Assembly (NCBI GenBank): GCA_946404865.1
Contig: CAMJFC010000012.1
Location: forward strand, 1 to 57,657
Direction: 5' to 3'
Source of the DNA: an uncultured Prevotellaceae bacterium
Lineage (GTDB): Bacteria; Bacteroidota; Bacteroidia; Bacteroidales; Bacteroidaceae
DNA length: 57,657 bases
Below, one piece after another: positions 49,046 through 57,657 of the stretch (positions are counted from its first letter, which is position 1; each line of letters begins with the position of its first letter). Made by a program: the position numbers and the translations under genes. The notes beneath the pieces are model-generated. The model saw nothing but the letters and a program-made list of their open reading frames with translations. It was not told the origin of the DNA and did not search any database.

Positions 49046-50071
49046 TTATTTGAGTTCAGCAAGGTATTTGATTGTGCGGACCATCTGAGAAGTGTAAGAG
49101 TTCTCATTGTCGTACCAAGCCACAACCTGAACGAGAGAGTTGCCGTCGCCAATCTTGCTGACCATGGTCTGGTTAGCATCGAACAGCGAACCGAACTTCA
49201 TACCGATGATGTCGCTTGAAACGAGCTTCTCCTCAGTGTAGCCGAACGACTCGTTGGCAGCAGCCTTCATGGCAGCGTTGATGTCCTCAACAGTCACTTC
49301 ACCTTTCACAACAGCGTGCAGGATAGTGGTAGAACCTGTAGGAGTGGGAACGCGCTGAGCGGCGCCGATGAGTTTGCCGTTGAGCTCGGGAATCACCAGA
49401 CCGATAGCCTTGGCAGCACCGGTAGAGTTGGGCACGATGTTCTGAGCACCGGCACGTGCGCGCTGCACATCACCCTTGCGCTGAGGACCGTCGAGAATCA
49501 TCTGGTCGCCAGTGTAAGCGTGTACAGTAGTCATGATACCGCTCTGGATAGCAGCGAAATCATTGAGGGCCTTGGTCATAGGAGCCAAGCAGTTGGTGGT
49601 GCAAGAAGCTGCCGAGATAACGGTGTCGGCGGGAGTCAGAGTGGTGTGGTTCACATTGTACACGATGGTGGGCAGGTCATTGCCGGCAGGAGCAGAGATA
49701 ACAACCTTCTTGGCACCAGCCTTAATGTGAGCAGAAGCCTTCTCTTTAGAGGTATAGAAACCTGTGCACTCGAGCACTACATCCACGTCGAGTTCACCCC
49801 AAGGCAGTTCAGCAGCGTTGGGCACAGCATAGATAGTGATCTCTTTACCATCAACGATGATAGAGTTGTCAGTGCAGTCCACAGTGTGCTTGTTCTCGCC
49901 GAACTTGCCGCAGAAGCCACCCTGAGCGGTGTCGTACTTCAGCAGGTGAGCAAGCATTTTGGGGCTTGTCAAGTCGTTGATAGCTACTACTTCATAACCT
50001 TCTGCCTCAAACATCTGACGGAATGCGAGACGACCGATACGGCCGAAGCCGTTAATTGCAACTTTTGTCAT
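49046..50071 (-). CDS. gap: Glyceraldehyde-3-phosphate dehydrogenase, type I
   Basis: Glycolytic GAPDH (341 aa). The Rossmann start [15 protein letters not shown]33 of INDL (NAD preference), catalytic C157 in SAASCTTN and H184 in [10 protein letters not shown] are intact. [13 protein letters not shown] phosphate-binding sequence is present as [20 protein letters not shown]. The C-terminal [15 protein letters not shown] is canonical. It has its own promoter (-7 box 50155-50162) and a strong terminator, so it is probably monocistronic. The codon set looks like that of a highly expressed gene. Confidence 0.98.
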   Translation of the reverse strand: MTKVAINGFGRIGRLAFRQMFEAEGYEVVAINDLTSPKMLAHLLKYDTAQGGFCGKFGENKHTVDCTDNSIIVDGKEITIYAVPNAAELPWGELDVDVVLECTGFYTSKEKASAHIKAGAKKVVISAPAGNDLPTIVYNVNHTTLTPADTVISAASCTTNCLAPMTKALNDFAAIQSGIMTTVHAYTGDQMILDGPQRKGDVQRARAGAQNIVPNSTGAAKAIGLVIPELNGKLIGAAQRVPTPTGSTTILHAVVKGEVTVEDINAAMKAAANESFGYTEEKLVSSDIIGMKFGSLFDANQTMVSKIGDGNSLVQVVAWYDNENSYTSQMVRTIKYLAELK

Positions 50072-50154
50072 TTTTTTTAAAATATTTTAAAAGGTTTATA
50101 CCAATAATATCAATTTTTTTTGACTGATTTGACATTTTTTTCTTTTTTCGTGTG

Positions 50155-50162
50155 CAAAGTTA
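50155..50162 (-). promoter_or_regulatory. -7 box TAACTTTG for gap
   Basis: On the minus strand TAACTTTG lies about 83 nt before the gap start codon; the leader is very AT-rich. Confidence 0.6.
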
Positions 50163-50174
50163 CAAAAAAACATT

Positions 50175-50182
50175 TAATTTTG
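50175..50182 (+). promoter_or_regulatory. Possible -7 box TAATTTTG for mscL
   Basis: TAATTTTG fits the consensus, but it is about 140 nt before the mscL ATG and in AT-rich sequence, so the match could be chance. Confidence 0.3.
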
Positions 50183-50324
50183 CACATCAATTCTATCTTA
50201 ATTAAGATTAAAGAATATTATAGAACAATTAAAATGAGATAAATCAAGGACGAAGGTCTAAGATTGCAAAACCGAGATTACAAATTAACATCATTAAGTC
50301 ATTCACTTATTAAAAAACAGTATT

Positions 50325-50705
50325 ATGGGATTTATTAAAGAGTTCAAAGAGTTTGCCATGAAAGGCAACGTGATGGACATGGCAGTCGGTGTGATCATCG
50401 GCGGTGCCTTTGGTAAGATTGTCAGTTCGTTGGTTGACGACGTGTTGATGCCTCTTATTGGCACCATTACCGGCGGTGTGGATTTCACCAACCTTGCCAT
50501 CAAGGTAGGCGATGCTGAGCTGAAGTATGGTACATTCATCCAGAACATCATCGACTTCCTGATTATCGCATTCTGTATCTTCCTGATGATTAAGGGAATG
50601 AACAAGCTGAACAAGAAGAAGGAAGAGGAGCCCGCTCCTGCACCAGAACCCAGCAACGAGGAGAAACTGCTCGGTGAGATTCGCGACCTGCTGAAGAATA
50701 AGTAA
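50325..50705 (+). CDS. mscL: Large-conductance mechanosensitive channel
   Basis: MscL (126 aa), an inner-membrane pentameric channel that opens under osmotic downshock. The N-terminal helix [13 protein letters not shown] is followed by TM1 ([28 protein letters not shown]), a short periplasmic loop, TM2 (about 72-93: [20 protein letters not shown]) and a charged C-terminal helical bundle ([30 protein letters not shown]). Length is typical. A terminator shared with the convergent zinc-ribbon gene follows at 50728-50763. Confidence 0.98.
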   Translation: MGFIKEFKEFAMKGNVMDMAVGVIIGGAFGKIVSSLVDDVLMPLIGTITGGVDFTNLAIKVGDAELKYGTFIQNIIDFLIIAFCIFLMIKGMNKLNKKKEEEPAPAPEPSNEEKLLGEIRDLLKNK

Positions 50706-50727
50706 GCGATGAACTCGTAAGAGAACC

Positions 50728-50763
50728 AAAAGGAGTCAAGGGCGATGGCCGTTGACTCCTTTT
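50728..50763. terminator. Bidirectional terminator between mscL and the zinc-ribbon gene
   Basis: AAAAGGAGTCAA (50728-50739) pairs perfectly with TTGACTCCTTTT (50752-50763). It sits between two convergent stop codons. Confidence 0.85.
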
Positions 50764-50790
50764 ATTATAAGAGTTATTGCGTCTTGTGAG

Positions 50791-51561
50791 TTATTGCGTT
50801 TTGAGCGAGAAGTAGAGGTGTGAGTCTTTCTCAAAATTGGAGAAGTGACCAGCATACGTGGTGCCATCGAAAGAGCCTTCGAAATAGCCCGTATTGATTC
50901 CATTGGGCGCAAACTCATCAAGATACATCCGTCGGTCGGCAGAGATCGTGCCCGTCAAGGTCATGCGCTTGTTGCTGCCCTGTGAATGATAATAATAGGT
51001 GCCATAAACCTCGCCGTCGGCGATGCTGATGCTCATGGTGATAGGATATTTATCAATTGAACCCGTCAAACTGTACGGGCCGCTCGGTTTGGCTGTAGTC
51101 TTGGCGGGTTGTTTCTGTTCATTCGAGGCGTTCTCTTTCTTCCCTTGGTTGTCTTTCTCAGATTTCTTTTCGGCTTTCTTATCAGTTTCCGTCTTCTTGT
51201 TATTCGCGGCTTTCTTATCTTTCCCTGACTTCTTATCCTTCGCTGCTTTCTCGTCTTTTTTCTGACTGTCATTCGATGACACGACGGCAGCCGAGTCGTC
51301 CTGCCGGATGAAATTGTCATAGACCAGCCATCCTCCTAATCCGAGCACTGCGGCAGTGAGGAAAGCGACCAGTCCCCACACCCATCCGTTGCTCTTTTGT
51401 GAAGAACCTGTGGGAGAGCCTCCATATTGACCCTGCTGAGGATGAGCACCTTGCGTTTGGGTTTGAGTCGCTTGAGGTGATTTGGGTTGTTGCGAACCAC
51501 AAACGGGACAAAACTGAGCTTTGTCGGAAATCATCGCATGACAGCGGAAACATTCTCTCAT
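50791..51561 (-). CDS. Zinc-ribbon membrane protein with lysine-rich linker and beta-domain
   Basis: Protein of 256 aa. The N-terminal zinc ribbon has C4-x2-C7 and C18-x2-C21 (CFRCHAMISDKAQFCPVC). A glutamine/glycine-rich linker leads to a single membrane span (about 60-82). Then comes a highly charged lysine/glutamate linker (about 100-160) and a C-terminal beta-domain (about 170-256) ending SLTGSIDKYPITMSIS ... GYFEGSFDGTTYAGHFSNF. The ribbon would be cytoplasmic and the beta-domain periplasmic. A similar end domain occurs in the Ser/Thr kinase at 52987, which suggests a shared signalling or envelope role (inference). I do not know a named function. It converges with mscL and is divergent from trpS. 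Confidence 0.8.
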   Translation of the reverse strand: MRECFRCHAMISDKAQFCPVCGSQQPKSPQATQTQTQGAHPQQGQYGGSPTGSSQKSNGWVWGLVAFLTAAVLGLGGWLVYDNFIRQDDSAAVVSSNDSQKKDEKAAKDKKSGKDKKAANNKKTETDKKAEKKSEKDNQGKKENASNEQKQPAKTTAKPSGPYSLTGSIDKYPITMSISIADGEVYGTYYYHSQGSNKRMTLTGTISADRRMYLDEFAPNGINTGYFEGSFDGTTYAGHFSNFEKDSHLYFSLKTQ

Positions 51562-51675
51562 GGTTGTAGGCGTTATAATGATGGATTATGGATGCGAAAA
51601 TACACATTTTTATTCATTCTGAAAAATAAAAGATTCAAAATCTTCATTTAAAGGCGGTAATTCAAGAAAAATGTA

Positions 51676-52833
<1,158 letters not shown>

Positions 52834-52848
52834 GAGTTAAAAGGGAAT

Positions 52849-52886
52849 AAAAGGGGCAATAGTGTCAGAACTATTGTCCCTTTTTT
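52849..52886 (+). terminator. Terminator after trpS
   Basis: A stem of about 15 bp (52849-52863 with 52870-52884) runs from the A-rich side through GGGGCAATAGT, with one G-T pair, and ends in six T. Confidence 0.9.
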
Positions 52887-52909
52887 GGTTCTATAGACTC
52901 ATTCCTTTC

Positions 52910-52935
52910 GGACGCAGCACGCTGCGTCCCTACTT
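52910..52935. repeat. REP-type hairpin GGACGCAGC...GCTGCGTCC
   Basis: Perfect 9-bp stem with a 2-nt spacer, followed by CTACTT, as in the copy at 25493-25517. Confidence 0.75.
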
Positions 52936-52986
52936 AGCGGATGTACATCCTATACGAAATCTTAGAATTTTTGCATAGCCCCTATT

Positions 52987-54537
52987 TTATCTCTTGTCGA
53001 AGACGGCCTGACCAGAGAATTGGCCTTCGGCAGAGCCTTCATAGTGACCGGAATAGGTCTCACAGACCGAAATACGCAAAGGATGCGAGCCGTCGGAACC
53101 GTAAAACTCATAGCAATCCCCATCTTTTTCAGCCGTCAATGTCAGTTGCGTACCGGCATTCACATTGGTATAGTCGGCCTCGGAGTTGAGCACATAGTCA
53201 TAGCGCTCATAGAACGAGAGTCTGACGGGATAACTTTTTCCCTTGATGATGAAAGCACCCTCCCAATCCATGTGCTCGGTGACATCAATGGGATTATCTT
53301 CTTCATACGCATCCGTAGCAACAGCCGAATCTGCAATTTCCGTAACATCCTCATAAACATCCGCCGTATCAACTTCAATTGCCGTTGTATCGTAATTATA
53401 TCCATCATCGTCATAGTAATCAGATGCCGATGACTTTTTACCGCCGAAGAGCAGCATGACACCCAAGATGACCACAGCCAACACCCCGAGCGCCACCCCC
53501 AAGAGAATTTTACCCGATGAGGTTTTTTCTGTAGCCGACACTTCGACCTGACCGGGTTTTTCAGGGGTTTGCGGTGAAACAGGAGGAACAGGTTTGTTGG
53601 GGGGTTGCGGTGAATCGAGGTTAACAGAAGCAGCAGGAGGTGCGGTCATGGTGGCGGTTTGTTCAACTTGAGACTGGCTCTTGATCTCATAATCGAGCAC
53701 ACGTATCATTTCCGCCATCGACTGATACCGCTGTTGACGGACGGGTTGCATGGCTTTGGTGATGACTGTCCACAAATGCTCGGGAATGCGCGGTGAGCGT
53801 TGCAGTCCCTGTTCGAGCACGATGCTCGCCTCCGGCGGATTTTGTGCGGTGAGCAGGAAGTAGAGTGTGGCTCCGAGCGCATAGACGTCGGTGGCAGGCG
53901 AGAACTCCTGCAACGACTGCCGATACTGTTCGATGGGCGCATAGCCTGCACTGATGCCCACGGGTGTGCTGCTGGTCTGCAGTCCGCTCTTGTCATAGTT
54001 TTTCGACAGTCCGAAATCAATGAGCATGGCCTGTCCCTCATTGTCGATAAGGATATTGCCCGGTTTGACATCATAGTGGCAGAGGTGTTTCCGTTCGTGC
54101 ATATAGCGCAGTGCCGAGGCCACCTGCAAGATATAGTTTTGAGCCGTCTCTTCCGACAAAGGGCCTTGTTTCAACACCAAGTCGCGCAACGAGCCCCCCG
54201 GCATATATTGCATGGCATAGTAATTGGTGTCGTTCTCCTCAAACACCTCATACACCTCCACGATATTGGGGTGGCGCAGTCCCAACAGGTTATTGGCCTC
54301 TTTGATAAACTTTTTCCTGTACCGTTCCACGTCGGCCTTAGCGCCATCTGTCGGTACGGTGACGCGCATGGTATCGGCATCGCGCATGCATGCGTCTTTC
54401 ATGAAAAACTCTTTGATGGCCACTTGCTGTCCGTCGGAGTTCTCGGCGAGATAGGTGATGCCGAAACCACCCTGTCCGAGCATTCTCAGGATGGTATATC
54501 TGCCATGTTGCAGTTGGTGTCCTCTGTGTAGTTGCAT
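52987..54537 (-). CDS. Membrane Ser/Thr protein kinase with C-terminal beta-domain
   Basis: Eukaryotic-like kinase (516 aa). Kinase domain about 14-285: GQGGFGITYL (21-30), K42 in VAIKEFFM, catalytic loop HYDVKPGN (D156; non-RD because tyrosine replaces arginine), DFGLSKNYD, then SAGYAPIEQY and DVYALGATLYFLL. A proline-rich linker, a single membrane span (about 344-366) and an acidic Tyr/Asp-rich stretch (DYYDDDGYNYD) lead to a C-terminal beta-domain (about 425-516) resembling that of the zinc-ribbon protein at 50791. It starts 18 bp downstream of the kinase at 54556, so both are on one transcript. The two kinases are clearly paralogous in their kinase halves but have different periplasmic domains, so they probably sense different signals. 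Confidence 0.9.
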   Translation of the reverse strand: MQLHRGHQLQHGRYTILRMLGQGGFGITYLAENSDGQQVAIKEFFMKDACMRDADTMRVTVPTDGAKADVERYRKKFIKEANNLLGLRHPNIVEVYEVFEENDTNYYAMQYMPGGSLRDLVLKQGPLSEETAQNYILQVASALRYMHERKHLCHYDVKPGNILIDNEGQAMLIDFGLSKNYDKSGLQTSSTPVGISAGYAPIEQYRQSLQEFSPATDVYALGATLYFLLTAQNPPEASIVLEQGLQRSPRIPEHLWTVITKAMQPVRQQRYQSMAEMIRVLDYEIKSQSQVEQTATMTAPPAASVNLDSPQPPNKPVPPVSPQTPEKPGQVEVSATEKTSSGKILLGVALGVLAVVILGVMLLFGGKKSSASDYYDDDGYNYDTTAIEVDTADVYEDVTEIADSAVATDAYEEDNPIDVTEHMDWEGAFIIKGKSYPVRLSFYERYDYVLNSEADYTNVNAGTQLTLTAEKDGDCYEFYGSDGSHPLRISVCETYSGHYEGSAEGQFSGQAVFDKR

Positions 54538-54555
54538 AACGGGTATAGATTTAGA

Positions 54556-56313
54556 TTAGTTGTCAAGACCGGCGGGGCACAATGCTCTCGCATCGGAAGA
54601 GAGATAGTCTTTCACCTGCCACCAAAAGAGTGAGACCTCAACGATGCCTTGGCCATATGAAGCAATTTCATACGGTTGGTATCTCAACTCTATTCCTTCG
54701 CGTGAAAGGAAGGGTTTGGTTTCAGGCAGAGGACTATATTTGAAATATTCATTAAATTCAGTGATATCATCGACGGTACAACTCAGTTTATTGGTCACTT
54801 CATTGATTACCAGCTCTTTGAACTTTTCATCGTCCGTGTTTTTAAAGAAAGAGGTGATTCTCTGTCCGTCGGATTTTCTGAAGGTGGCACCTTCTGAAGT
54901 TTCCATACCATGCATAGCCCCTCCGCTAAAGACATGGTCTGTGGTCTCATACGAGACGAACAAGTCGGTCTCGGCAATCTTTTTGATTTCCACATTCATT
55001 ACCGCATCATAATCTTTCAAATCCGCATCGGTAGTGAACATGGTTAAATATTTGTTGACATAGTCGTCAGCCACCTCGTTGCCATCGCTCCTGTCACCGC
55101 TATAGGTACCTATGTTCTCCACCTCTGCGGTCAGTTGTCCGATGATATACGACCGTACAGCCTCAACCAAGGGTACAGGTCCCTGCAGCGGATAATCGAT
55201 AATGATTTCAGAGGAAGCATTATCCCTGTTGCCTTCCTTACGAATATATTGGGTCACGAAAGGCTGCTCCACCTCTTTTTCCGTCTCTTCAATCGTGTCT
55301 GTTTTCTCTTCAGGGGCCACCACCGGGGGTTCGTAAGAGCTATCGCCTTTGTTGTTCAACAACAACACAACTCCTGCCACTGCCGCCAGAGCGACGAGGA
55401 GTCCGATGAGCCATCCTATCCATCCATTCTTCTTTTCGGGTTTGGGAGGCTTCTGGGGCGCACCATATTGCAGGATATGACAGAATTGTGCCACGCTCTG
55501 AACCCGTTTTTGCCGCGAGGGAATCATGGCCAAGCGGATGGCATCCCATGTGTAGGGCGACATCTGCACCGGGGGTGTGATGCCGCGTTCCAACACCACG
55601 CTGGCCTCGGGCGGATTCTTACCTGAGAGGAGGAAATAGAGAGTAGCTCCGAGCGCATAGACATCCGTGGTGGGTGAGAACTCCTGCAGCGACTGCTGAT
55701 ACTGTTCCAAGGGGGCATACCCGGCACTGATGCCCACCGGTGTGCTACTGGTCTGATGACCGCTTCCGTCGTAGTTCTTGGCGAGTCCAAAGTCGATGAG
55801 CAACGCCTTCCCGTTTGTGTCGATGAGGATATTACCGGGTTTCACATCATAGTGGCAGATGTGGAACTGCTCGTGCATATACTGGAGAGCCGAGGCCACT
55901 TGCAGGATATAGTTTTTCGACGATTGTTCGTCCATGAATCCGAAGCGCAGCACGTTATCGCGCATGGAACCGCCCGACACGTACTGCATGACATAGTAGC
56001 TGGTGCCATTCTCCTCGAACACCTCATACACCTGTACGATATTGGGGTGATGGAGCCGCATCAGGTTGTTGGCCTCTTTGATGAACTTACGCCTATAGCG
56101 TTCCACTTCTGCCCTGGCCCCAACCGACGGCACGGTGACCATCTGTGTGGCGACATCGCGCACACAGGCGTCGCTCATGAAAAACTCCTTGATGGCGACC
56201 TCTCTGCCATCGGTCGTGGTAGCGAGATACGTGATGCCAAACCCTCCCTGTCCGAGTTTGCGACGGATGGTATATTTGCCTTGGCACAATAAATGACCAT
56301 TTGGTAATTGCAT
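54556..56313 (-). CDS. Membrane Ser/Thr protein kinase with DUF3298 (RsiV-like) domain
   Basis: Eukaryotic-like kinase (585 aa). Kinase domain: GQGGFGITYLA (21-31), VAIKEFFM, HYDVKPGN (D156, non-RD) and DFGLAKNYD. Membrane span about 294-318, then an acidic linker. The extracytoplasmic part (about 400-585) is a DUF3298/RsiV-like domain: VSYETTDHVFSGGAMHGMETSEGATF and EIASYGQGIVEVSLFWWQV. In anti-sigma factor RsiV this domain binds lysozyme, so cell-wall or lysozyme sensing is an attractive guess. I start at MQLPN (56313). The in-frame ATG at 56355 lies inside the -7 box (56353-56360), and the sister kinase starts MQLHRGH at the same point of the domain. Confidence 0.9.
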   Translation of the reverse strand: MQLPNGHLLCQGKYTIRRKLGQGGFGITYLATTTDGREVAIKEFFMSDACVRDVATQMVTVPSVGARAEVERYRRKFIKEANNLMRLHHPNIVQVYEVFEENGTSYYVMQYVSGGSMRDNVLRFGFMDEQSSKNYILQVASALQYMHEQFHICHYDVKPGNILIDTNGKALLIDFGLAKNYDGSGHQTSSTPVGISAGYAPLEQYQQSLQEFSPTTDVYALGATLYFLLSGKNPPEASVVLERGITPPVQMSPYTWDAIRLAMIPSRQKRVQSVAQFCHILQYGAPQKPPKPEKKNGWIGWLIGLLVALAAVAGVVLLLNNKGDSSYEPPVVAPEEKTDTIEETEKEVEQPFVTQYIRKEGNRDNASSEIIIDYPLQGPVPLVEAVRSYIIGQLTAEVENIGTYSGDRSDGNEVADDYVNKYLTMFTTDADLKDYDAVMNVEIKKIAETDLFVSYETTDHVFSGGAMHGMETSEGATFRKSDGQRITSFFKNTDDEKFKELVINEVTNKLSCTVDDITEFNEYFKYSPLPETKPFLSREGIELRYQPYEIASYGQGIVEVSLFWWQVKDYLSSDARALCPAGLDN

Positions 56314-56352
56314 GACAATATGGTTCAAAAATGATAGGTAAAGTAATGTGTG

Positions 56353-56384
56353 CAAAAGTAATCAAAAAAAATGATGAGACCAAG
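56353..56384 (-). promoter_or_regulatory. Promoter for the kinase pair (-7 box TACTTTTG)
   Basis: On the minus strand TACTTTTG (56353-56360), with CTTG (56381-56384) one base off a -33 box at 20-nt spacing. The leader to 56313 is about 33 nt. Confidence 0.6.
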
Positions 56385-56393
56385 CATCGCATG

Positions 56394-56431
56394 AAAAAAA
56401 ATCCCAATCAACAAAATGTTGATTGGGATTT
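56394..56431 (-). terminator. Terminator of the rpsF-rpsR-rplI operon
   Basis: AAATCCCAATCAAC (56399-56412) pairs perfectly with GTTGATTGGGATTT (56418-56431) around a 5-nt loop; on the minus strand a run of T follows. Confidence 0.9.
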
Positions 56432-56469
56432 ATATAACTGCTTTACAGTGCAAAAAATGCCTTATGGAT

Positions 56470-57033
56470 TTATTCAGCGGCGGGAGCCTCTTCCTCCTCG
56501 ACGGGAGCAGCCTCTTCTGCTACAGGAGTCTCCTCAACTACGGGAGCCTCTTCAGCTTTGGGAGCCTCTTCGACAGCAGCCTCAGCCTTAGCAGCCTCAG
56601 CTACGACGATAACGGGGAGCTTCACTTCCACATCTTTGTAGAAATGGATGGTAGCCTCGAACTCACCGACGTGTTTGGCATCGCGCATGGTGATAATCTT
56701 ACGCTCGATGTCGAATCCCATCTTCTTGAGTTGCTCAGCCACAACACCAGCGTTGACCGAACCATAGGTGACACCAGTGGCACTGACCTTCATGGCGATC
56801 TCCACCTTGACATCCTGGAGCTGGTCGGCGCGTTTCTGTGCGGCAGCCTTTTGAGCCTCAATCTTATGAGCCTGCTGACGAAGGTTCTCAGCGAGCACTT
56901 TCTTAGCGGAAGCCGATGCGATGACACCTTTTCCCTGGGGGATGAGGTAGTTACGTCCGTAACCGGACTTCACGTTGACAATCTCGTTCTTATATCCTAA
57001 TCCGATGATATCTTCTTTCAGTATAATTTCCAT
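56470..57033 (-). CDS. rplI: 50S ribosomal protein L9 with acidic C-terminal extension
   Basis: Ribosomal protein L9 (187 aa). Canonical N-domain MEIILKEDIIGLGYKNEIVNVKSGYGRNYLIP, connecting helix and C-domain (VKVEIAMKVSATGVTYGSVN ... IHFYKDVEVKLPVIV). L9 usually ends near residue 148. Here about 40 extra residues follow, almost entirely alanine, glutamate, valine and proline (repeats around EEAPVVEETPV), forming a very acidic tail. Last gene of the operon with rpsF and rpsR, 19 bp after rpsR, with a terminator downstream. Confidence 0.97.
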   Translation of the reverse strand: MEIILKEDIIGLGYKNEIVNVKSGYGRNYLIPQGKGVIASASAKKVLAENLRQQAHKIEAQKAAAQKRADQLQDVKVEIAMKVSATGVTYGSVNAGVVAEQLKKMGFDIERKIITMRDAKHVGEFEATIHFYKDVEVKLPVIVVAEAAKAEAAVEEAPKAEEAPVVEETPVAEEAAPVEEEEAPAAE

Positions 57034-57052
57034 ATTGCTTCCTCCTTATTTA

Positions 57053-57322
57053 TTATTTCATCAAATCGGTTACATACGGGAGAAGAGCAATCTGGCGAGC
57101 GCGTTTCACGGCCTGAGCCACACGGCGCTGATATTTCAGCGAGGTGCCGGTGATACGGCGAGGCAGAATCTTACCCTGCTCGTTAAGGAACTTCTTAAGG
57201 AACTCGGGATCCTTATAATCGATGTACTTGATACCGCTCTTCTTGAAACGGCAATACTTTTTCTTCTTTGTATCGACTGACGGTGGTGTCAGATAGCGGA
57301 TTTCTTGATCTTGTTCAGCCAT
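57053..57322 (-). CDS. rpsR: 30S ribosomal protein S18
   Basis: S18 (89 aa), an RNA-binding protein of the small-subunit platform that pairs with S6. Conserved parts: [25 protein letters not shown] and [35 protein letters not shown]. It starts 2 bp after rpsF, so the two are translationally close, as is normal for this operon. Confidence 0.98.
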   Translation of the reverse strand: MAEQDQEIRYLTPPSVDTKKKKYCRFKKSGIKYIDYKDPEFLKKFLNEQGKILPRRITGTSLKYQRRVAQAVKRARQIALLPYVTDLMK

Positions 57323-57324
57323 GT

Positions 57325-57657
57325 TTATGCCTCCTGTTTTTTACCTAATTTGTTACGACGTTTCTCAGCATACTGTGCAGCAAACTTGTCGAGCTTCACA
57401 GTCATAAATCTGATGACTCTCTCATCACGGCGGTAGCCGGTTTCGAGTGTGTTGATTACCTCAGGCTCAGCTTTGAACTCCAGCAGGCAATAGAATCCTG
57501 TGGACTTTTTCTGAATAGCATAAGCCATCTTCTTCAGTCCCCAGGTCTCTTCATTCAGGATTTCAGCACCTTTGTCAGTGAGAATCTTCTTGAATTTTGC
57601 GACCGTTTCCTTCATCTGTTCATCAGACAAAACGGGAGTTAAAATGAAAACGGTTTC
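57325..57657 (-). CDS. rpsF: 30S ribosomal protein S6, 5' end outside window
   Basis: S6 begins beyond the window: the frame is open to the last base and the visible start reads [17 protein letters not shown], whereas S6 normally has a few more residues (M..Y) before ETVF. The RNA-binding alpha/beta core is intact ([44 protein letters not shown]). It ends with a basic tail ([11 protein letters not shown]). First gene of rpsF-rpsR-rplI; its promoter is not in the window. Confidence 0.97.
   Translation of the reverse strand, partial: ETVFILTPVLSDEQMKETVAKFKKILTDKGAEILNEETWGLKKMAYAIQKKSTGFYCLLEFKAEPEVINTLETGYRRDERVIRFMTVKLDKFAAQYAEKRRNKLGKKQEA

Noticed and set aside
56314..56355. Longer N-terminus (MHTLLYLS...) for the DUF3298 kinase
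   Set aside because: The ATG lies inside the predicted -7 box, and the sister kinase starts at the equivalent of MQLPN.

Overview
The window looks like a chromosomal segment of a Prevotella-like member of the Bacteroidales (phylum Bacteroidota). The evidence is: many promoters of the Bacteroidetes type (-7 box TAnnTTTG, some with a -33 TTTG about 20 nt upstream), a SusC/SusD pair, a hybrid two-component regulator with a beta-propeller sensor, a TamL-type outer-membrane assembly lipoprotein, and secreted enzymes that end in short type IX secretion-like tails. The species cannot be fixed from the sequence alone.

Layout. 1-4500: the end of an AAA ATPase, a small unknown protein, a YgiQ-type radical SAM protein and a membrane Ser/Thr kinase. 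4583-8975: an island that reads AT-richer by eye. It holds a DUF262-HNH nuclease and an EcoRI-type adenine methyltransferase in one operon behind a predicted ~300-nt structured leader RNA. A divergent AAA/DUF234 ATPase follows, with three operator-like repeats in its promoter. 9040-17331: housekeeping and envelope genes (phytase-like esterase, metallo-beta-lactamase-fold hydrolase, small lipoprotein, TamL, MaoC dehydratase, phosphate acyltransferase, MFS transporter, beta-flower repeat protein), with repeat-rich gaps.

17640-41991 is a pectin (homogalacturonan) utilisation locus. It contains a GH28-GH105 fusion, two PL1 pectate lyases, a large repeat protein, SusC, SusD, a surface lipoprotein with a metallothionein-like cysteine cluster, a GH3 enzyme with a CBM6-like insert, and a convergent hybrid two-component regulator that lacks the ATP-binding kinase domain. 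PL1 and GH28 would cut polygalacturonate, SusCD would import the oligosaccharides, GH105 would remove the unsaturated end sugar, and GH3 may remove xylose side chains.

42057-46764 is a glycogen operon (debranching enzyme, GT4 synthase-like protein, GH57). 46893-52833 holds a diacylglycerol-kinase-like protein, miaA, gap, mscL, a zinc-ribbon membrane protein and trpS. 52987-56313 is a pair of membrane Ser/Thr kinases. The window ends in the rpsF-rpsR-rplI ribosomal operon. All genes from 42057 to 50071 lie on the minus strand; mscL and trpS are the only plus-strand genes after that.

Four families of dispersed repeats or hairpins sit in the gaps, and one copy has been absorbed into the 3' end of the YgiQ gene. 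No tRNA, rRNA, CRISPR array, insertion sequence or replication origin was seen.
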